Source: Enterococcus caccae ATCC BAA-1240
GTDB taxonomy: Bacteria > Bacillota > Bacilli > Lactobacillales > Enterococcaceae
Direction: 5' to 3'
DNA length: 64,000 nucleotides
Assembly: GCF_000407145.1 (NCBI RefSeq)
Contig: NZ_KE136472.1
Coordinates: 787,658 to 851,657, forward strand
Part shown: one piece after another, positions 59,868 to 64,000 of the stretch
Layout of the letters: every line of letters starts with the position of its first letter
Position numbering within the stretch: position 1 is the stretch's first letter
Position numbers and translations under genes: made by a program
Notes under the pieces: model-generated
Seen by the model: the letters and a program-made list of their open reading frames with translations, nothing else
What the model was told of the DNA's origin: nothing
Database searches by the model: none

Positions 59868-59953
59868 AAATTCCTAGAGACTTTGTGATTTTAGCAATGG
59901 TTAGTTTTATTATTGGTTTATTGTTCAGTATCTTATTAAAGGATTCTTTTTAA
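59868..59953 (+). pseudogene. C-terminal membrane-segment relic
   Basis: In a frame different from the end of the preceding fragment, PRDFVILAMVSFIIGLLFSI and a stop at 59951-59953 read like one last TM helix of a lost protein, perhaps the tail of the DUF2812 gene or of another gene. No start is visible. Confidence 0.4.
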
Positions 59954-60050
59954 AAAATAGTATCACGTGGTAAAATTTGGTAAAGATTAAAATAGGTAGT
60001 TCACTTTTTCACTAAAGTGTTGATCTAAATTGAGTATAGGAGGATGAGAA

Positions 60051-60950
60051 ATGTTAGAAGTAAAAAATTTGGTTAAAACATTTGGGGATTATACAGCTGT
60101 AGACAATATATCTTTTGAAATTCCAGATGGAAAAATACTGGGGTTGATTGGACAAAATGGTGCAGGTAAAACAACGACATTTCGTTTGATTTTAGACTTT
60201 TTAACTCAAGACAGCGGAGTTGTACTATGGAATGGACACCAATTAAGTGGGAAAGATTATAATGACATTGGCTACTTACCAGAGGAACGTGGATTATATC
60301 CAAAGGTCTCAATTCAGGAGCAACTAATTTATTTTGCAGAGCTACGAGGGAAGTCGAAAAAAGAAATCGAACCAAAAATAGACGAATGGATGGAAAAATT
60401 CAAAGTTAAAGGAAAAAAAACAGATAAAGTAAAGTCACTTTCTAAAGGGAACCAGCAAAAAGTACAGTTGATTGCCACGTTGATCCATGAACCAAAATTG
60501 GTTATTTTGGATGAACCTTTCAGTGGATTAGATCCAGTCAATGCAGAACTTTTAAAAGATGGGATTATTGCATTAAAAGAAAAAGGCTCATGTGTCATTT
60601 TTTCCAGTCATAATATGGATAATGTTGAAAAAATTTGTGATCATCTTGTCATGTTAAGAAGTGGAAAAATGGTGCTAAATGGTAAAGTCCATGAAATTCG
60701 TGAAAGCTTTGGGCGTACGAAAGTCTTTTTGGAATCACCATTAAGTCCAGAAGATGTTCTAGCAATCGATGGTGTGGAAAAAGCAGTAAAACGAGGAGAT
60801 GGCATTGTCGAAGTAACACTAACTGATCCCAAAGCTGGGCAAGAAATTTTTGCACGGGCAACACAATTTGGTTATATTCCAATGTTTAATCAGCAACCGC
60901 CGACCTTAGAAGAGATATTCAAGATGAAAGCAGGTGAGCCAAATGAGTAA
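60051..60950 (+). CDS. ABC transporter ATP-binding protein, NatA-like
   Basis: 299 residues. Walker A GQNGAGKTT, Q-loop region GYLPEERGLYPKVS, signature LSKGNQQKVQLIATL, Walker B LVILDEPFSGLDP, H-loop SSHNMDNVEK, then a C-terminal extension (~residues 215-299) typical of the NatA/YhaQ exporter type. The ATG follows AGGAGGATGAG. It overlaps the permease gene by 8 bases. Known relatives export Na+ or act in drug and peptide efflux; the substrate is unknown. Confidence 0.92.
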   Translation: MLEVKNLVKTFGDYTAVDNISFEIPDGKILGLIGQNGAGKTTTFRLILDFLTQDSGVVLWNGHQLSGKDYNDIGYLPEERGLYPKVSIQEQLIYFAELRGKSKKEIEPKIDEWMEKFKVKGKKTDKVKSLSKGNQQKVQLIATLIHEPKLVILDEPFSGLDPVNAELLKDGIIALKEKGSCVIFSSHNMDNVEKICDHLVMLRSGKMVLNGKVHEIRESFGRTKVFLESPLSPEDVLAIDGVEKAVKRGDGIVEVTLTDPKAGQEIFARATQFGYIPMFNQQPPTLEEIFKMKAGEPNE

Positions 60951-62205
60951 ATTTTGGATTATAGCAAGTGATGTTTATAAAAAGAACGTTAAATCAGCAT
61001 CTTTTGTAATTATGATCTTGGTGCCATTTATTGTTATGGGAATTATTTATGCAGCTGGTTCATTAGCAGGTGGATTTTCTGAAGAGACAAAAGTTGGACT
61101 AGTTTCTGATAATCAAGAATTGGCGTCGCAGTTGGCAAAATCAAAAACAGAAGATTATACGTTTAAAATAGTATCATCTCAAAAAGAGGCAGAAAAGCAA
61201 TTGAAAGAGAAGGATATTGAAGCTTTTCTTGTCTTAAATACTGAAAGTGAGCAAGTTCAAGGAAAATTATATGCTGAATCATCATTAGGCACAATGACTG
61301 AAATGATGATGAGTCAAATGCTTAACGGATTGCAATCTTCTTTGAGTGCAAGTAAATTGAACTTGACAGCAGATCAATTGGCGAGTTTGAGCCAACCTGC
61401 AAACTTTGAAAAGACAAAAGTTAGTTTTGATGATAAAGGGAAAATGATGACAGGTGAAGATAATACAGGGATTCAATCTGCTATGTCATTTGTTATAACG
61501 ATCATTCTCTGGGTAATCATCATCACATATGCATCTATTATTGCACAAGAAATCGCTTCTGAAAAAGGAACGCGAATCATGGAAGTAATTCTATCAAGCA
61601 CTAAAGCCCAAACTCATTTTTATGGAAAATTAACTGGAGTTATTTTAGTAGCCTTGACCCAAATTGTTATTTATGCAGCAGCATTTGGAATTGGTTACTC
61701 ACAGTTAAAAAATTTAGATATGGTAAAAGGCTTGTTGGAAGGACTTTCTTCTACAAATATATTGGGAAGTTTCTTATACTTCACTTTGATATTCTTTGTT
61801 TTAGGTGTATTAGTTTATTCTGTCTTAGCAGCACTATGTGGCTCATTAGTTTCTAAGCCAGAAGATACGGCCAAAGCGGTTCAGCCAATCATCTATATTG
61901 CGATGATTGGGTACTTCATCGGGATTTCATTAGGAACGACTGATCCGCAAAATATTGTCATCAAAGTATCTTCCTATATTCCATTGATTTCATCATTCAT
62001 AATGCCAATTCGTTTAGCAAGTGAAACGGTGACAAATACAGGGGCAATGATTTCAGTGTTAATTCTTGCAGTATTTTGTGTTTTATTGACAATGTTTTCA
62101 GCAAAACTCTATAAATCAAATGTTTTGGTTTATAGCGAAGGTGGCGTGATGAAGTCATTGAAACAATCAATCTCAATTTTAAGAAACGAACGAAAAAAAC
62201 AGTAA
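60943..62205 (+). CDS. ABC transporter permease, NatB/YhaP-like
   Basis: 420 residues. TM1 near residues 20-40, an extracytoplasmic domain of ~130 residues, then five or six TM helices. The segment IIAQEIASEKGTRIMEVILSS at the membrane edge is characteristic of ABC-2 NatB-like permeases. It starts inside the end of the ATPase gene, so the two form one transporter. The nearby broken PadR-DUF2812 genes may once have regulated it. Confidence 0.9.
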   Translation: MSKFWIIASDVYKKNVKSASFVIMILVPFIVMGIIYAAGSLAGGFSEETKVGLVSDNQELASQLAKSKTEDYTFKIVSSQKEAEKQLKEKDIEAFLVLNTESEQVQGKLYAESSLGTMTEMMMSQMLNGLQSSLSASKLNLTADQLASLSQPANFEKTKVSFDDKGKMMTGEDNTGIQSAMSFVITIILWVIIITYASIIAQEIASEKGTRIMEVILSSTKAQTHFYGKLTGVILVALTQIVIYAAAFGIGYSQLKNLDMVKGLLEGLSSTNILGSFLYFTLIFFVLGVLVYSVLAALCGSLVSKPEDTAKAVQPIIYIAMIGYFIGISLGTTDPQNIVIKVSSYIPLISSFIMPIRLASETVTNTGAMISVLILAVFCVLLTMFSAKLYKSNVLVYSEGGVMKSLKQSISILRNERKKQ

Positions 62206-62212
62206 GATAAAC

Positions 62213-62253
62213 AAAAAAGAGCAATGAAGAAAAAAACTTCATTGTTCTTTTTT
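62213..62253. terminator. Bidirectional terminator between the ABC permease and the LacI-type gene
   Basis: AAAAAAGAGCAATGAAG (62213-62229) pairs with CTTCATTGTTCTTTTTT (62237-62253) with one mismatch. The minus-strand lacI stop (62239) falls inside the hairpin, so its last codons are part of the terminator. Confidence 0.82.
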
Positions 62254-63234
62254 TTGTTTTCGTAAAGGAACAGTCTGTCTTTCAATAAGTTGGACACGCA
62301 TTTCTTGTTCGGGAATTGTTTCTTTATTTAATTGATTGTGAATATAAATGAATGAATTTTCAGCTTGAAGCTTGATGGAATAATCTACAGTGGTAATATG
62401 CATCAACCGACTAATTTCACTATTATCAAATCCGATTACGGCAACATCTTCTGGAATCGAGTATCCTAAAGTTTGAAGCTCAGAGATAAAACCAGCGGCG
62501 ACAGAATCAGTATAAAAGGCCATTGCATCTGTTTTATTGTTCATTTCATGCCATAAATGTGCAATATTACGCCCATTATCAATTCTCGATTTATCTTGAA
62601 AAATCCATTCGTCGTTTATCAGCATCTTTTTTTCTTGATGAAAATCATCAATCGCTTTTAAACGCGCTTTTGTGTTTAAATTTTCAAAATTCCCTAAAAC
62701 GTGTCCAATTGAACGATAGCCTCTCTGATAAAGATAATCTAATGATCGAAGATATCCTGAATAATGATCGATGTAAGAAGAATAGATTCTTTCAGAATCA
62801 ATACGATGCCAAGTGGCAATAGGGCCATAAAGACTGTAGGGTTCAATAACTTCCCACTTATTTGCTCGAGTTAAAATAAAGACACCATCTAGTTGTTTAT
62901 ACTTCAATTGATTTAAGGCATCGATTTCTTTTTTCTTATCCCCATCTGTAAAATATAAGGTCACATAGTAGTTATAACGCTTTGCGATTGAAATAAAACT
63001 TTGAAGAAAAACGCCCAGCGGATCAATAAAGCCTTGTGCAAGAAAACCAATCGTTTTTGTTTCACCACTTTGAAGATTACGTGCAATTAAGTTAGGAGAA
63101 TACGATAACGCTTCCATTGCTTCTAGCACTTTTTTTCGACTTTCTTGACTAACATAACCATTTCCGGAAATAACCCTAGAAACAGTTGATTTTGATACTT
63201 GAGCTTTTTTGGCAACATCAATAATTGTGGTCAT
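62239..63234 (-). CDS. LacI/GalR-family transcriptional regulator
   Basis: 331 residues. N-terminal HTH TTIIDVAKKAQVSKSTVSRVISG with hinge helix SYSPNLIARNLQ, then a periplasmic-binding-protein-like effector domain (IGFLAQGFIDP; DVAVIGFDNSEISRLM). It is divergent from the family-4 glycosidase gene, 177 bases away, and most likely represses it in the absence of a phospho-beta-glucoside or related sugar. Ribosome site GAGGTG on the minus strand. Confidence 0.9.
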   Translation of the reverse strand: MTTIIDVAKKAQVSKSTVSRVISGNGYVSQESRKKVLEAMEALSYSPNLIARNLQSGETKTIGFLAQGFIDPLGVFLQSFISIAKRYNYYVTLYFTDGDKKKEIDALNQLKYKQLDGVFILTRANKWEVIEPYSLYGPIATWHRIDSERIYSSYIDHYSGYLRSLDYLYQRGYRSIGHVLGNFENLNTKARLKAIDDFHQEKKMLINDEWIFQDKSRIDNGRNIAHLWHEMNNKTDAMAFYTDSVAAGFISELQTLGYSIPEDVAVIGFDNSEISRLMHITTVDYSIKLQAENSFIYIHNQLNKETIPEQEMRVQLIERQTVPLRKQKKEQ

Positions 63235-63325
63235 TTTAACACCTCGCTAATCAATCTAGTGTAATCTAACTAAATAAAAAGGCTTTTCCTTTTTAAGTAT
63301 AACATAAAAAGAATAAAAAAAGAGC

Positions 63326-63356
63326 TTGACATGGGAACATTCCCACAGATTATGAT
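63326..63356 (+). promoter_or_regulatory. Glycosidase promoter with an embedded LacI-type operator
   Basis: TTGACA (63326-63331) and TATGAT (63351-63356, 19-base spacer) frame the perfect palindrome TGGGAACATTCCCA (63332-63345) between -35 and -10. This is the classic place for a LacI-family operator, and the LacI-type gene is divergent and adjacent. Confidence 0.7.
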
Positions 63357-63361
63357 AAGAA

Positions 63362-63375
63362 TGTAAACGATGTCA
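63362..63375 (+). promoter_or_regulatory. cre site (CcpA binding)
   Basis: TGTAAACGATGTCA matches the catabolite-responsive consensus TGWNANCGNTNWCA at every specified position. It lies just downstream of the -10, so CcpA should repress the glycosidase genes when glucose is present. Confidence 0.85.
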
Positions 63376-63388
63376 GAACATATTCTGA
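63373..63388 (+). promoter_or_regulatory. Second palindrome before the glycosidase gene
   Basis: TCAGAA-CATA-TTCTGA is a perfect 6-4-6 palindrome that overlaps the 3' end of the cre by three bases, ~24 bases before the ATG. It could be a second operator or a leader hairpin. Confidence 0.5.
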
Positions 63389-63411
63389 ACAAAAAATCAG
63401 GAGGGAAACAT

Positions 63412-64000
63412 ATGACAAGAAATGCATTGAAAATCGCAACAATTGGTGGAGGATCAAGCTACACACCAGAATTAATTGAAGGCTACATTAAAAGAAAAGA
63501 TGAATTACCAATCAAAGAAATTTGGTTAGTTGATATTGAAGCAGGAAAAGAAAAATTAGAAACAGTTGGAGCTATGGCCAAACGTATGGTCAAAGCTGCT
63601 GGTTTGGACTGGGAAGTTCATCTGACATTAGATCGCCGAGCTGCGTTAAAAGATGCAGATTTTGTCTCGACACAATTTCGTGTAGGTTTACTTGATGCGC
63701 GAATCAAAGATGAACGTATTCCGTTGTCACATGGTGTGCTTGGCCAAGAAACGAATGGGGCAGGAGGCATGTTTAAAGCGTTCCGTACGATACCAGTAAT
63801 CCTTGGAATTATCGAAGATATGAAAGAATTATGTCCAGACGCATGGCTTGTCAATTTTACAAATCCTGCGGGGATGGTTACAGAAGCAGCTATAAAGCAC
63901 GGTGGTTGGAAAAAAACAGCTGGTTTATGTAATGTACCAATTGGTCACAGAAAGCAAGCAGCTGAAAAATTAGGAATTCCCGAAGAGGATTTATTCTTTA
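63412..64000 (+). CDS. 6-phospho-beta-glucosidase, glycoside hydrolase family 4 (3' end cut by the window)
   Basis: The first 196 residues are present; the gene runs past the window edge. The NAD-binding start LKIATIGGGSSYTPELIEGYI, then QFRVGLLDARIKDERIPLSHGVLGQETNGAGGMFKAFRTIPV, NFTNPAGM and the metal-ligand Cys in GLCNVPIGH are typical of GH4 (LicH/CelF). The enzyme cleaves phospho-beta-glucosides brought in by a PTS using an NAD/Mn redox mechanism. Alpha-specific GH4 relatives exist; beta is favoured by similarity to LicH/CelF. The ATG follows CAGGAGGG. Control: LacI-type operator plus cre. Confidence 0.9.
   Translation, partial: MTRNALKIATIGGGSSYTPELIEGYIKRKDELPIKEIWLVDIEAGKEKLETVGAMAKRMVKAAGLDWEVHLTLDRRAALKDADFVSTQFRVGLLDARIKDERIPLSHGVLGQETNGAGGMFKAFRTIPVILGIIEDMKELCPDAWLVNFTNPAGMVTEAAIKHGGWKKTAGLCNVPIGHRKQAAEKLGIPEEDLFF

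Overview
The window looks like a chromosomal segment of a low-GC Firmicute of the genus Enterococcus. I infer a relative of E. faecalis rather than that species itself. The evidence is the core gene orders (rpsB-tsf-pyrH-frr; uppS-cdsA-dxr-eep-proS-polC; phoH-pgpH-ybeY-dgkA-era-recO-glyQS; zapA-cvpA-mutS2-trxA-uvrC), AT-rich DNA with strong AGGAGG ribosome sites, a PolC-type replicase, and WxL-type surface proteins. Almost everything is on the + strand; the - strand genes are ppsR, yidC, an acylphosphatase and a LacI-type regulator. No rRNA, tRNA, CRISPR, prophage or insertion sequence was seen.

Layout. 1-5.7 kb: a MocR-type regulator (GntR-aminotransferase fusion) with a nitroreductase, a phosphohexomutase, proC and a CzrA-like ArsR repressor. 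5.7-9.0 kb: the threonine operon hom-thrC-thrB. 9.0-11.3 kb: ppsR (minus), zur, rpsU, yqeY. 11.4-14.3 kb: a large WxL-like surface protein followed by a 174-bp nested palindrome. 14.3-23.7 kb: phoH, the cyclic-di-AMP phosphodiesterase pgpH, ybeY, dgkA, era, recO, then a glycine T-box and glyQ-glyS. 24-28.5 kb: a tight membrane/lipid-type operon (DUF2177, a single-chain DAK2-DegV protein, DUF1295, TspO-like) with a TetR regulator. 28.6-30.8 kb: yidC and acyP (minus) and an rRNA methyltransferase. 30.9-34.6 kb: rpsB, tsf, pyrH, frr. 34.8-38.5 kb: an FtsX-like ABC permease and ATPase joined to a kinase-less PASTA membrane protein. 38.7-49.3 kb: uppS, cdsA, dxr, eep, proS, polC. 49.6-52.6 kb: a second large WxL-like protein. 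52.9-58.8 kb: zapA, cvpA, mutS2, trxA, uvrC. 58.9-62.2 kb: decayed PadR and DUF2812 genes next to an intact NatAB-like ABC exporter. 62.2-64 kb: a LacI regulator divergent from a truncated family-4 phospho-beta-glucosidase with a perfect CcpA cre site.

Much of the unexplained structure is between genes. There are two neighbouring ~122-bp repeat units before tsf with a diverged third copy before polC, a second repeat family shared by the far left end and the glyS-DUF2177 gap, a 174-bp palindrome, a terminator-like hairpin whose loop holds a candidate dxr start codon, and a terminator-like hairpin at the very start of the predicted polC transcript. The accessory units most worth study are the ABC-PASTA operon inserted between frr and uppS and the DAK2-DegV/DUF1295/DUF2177 operon. 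All family names come from motif recognition by eye; no database search was run.
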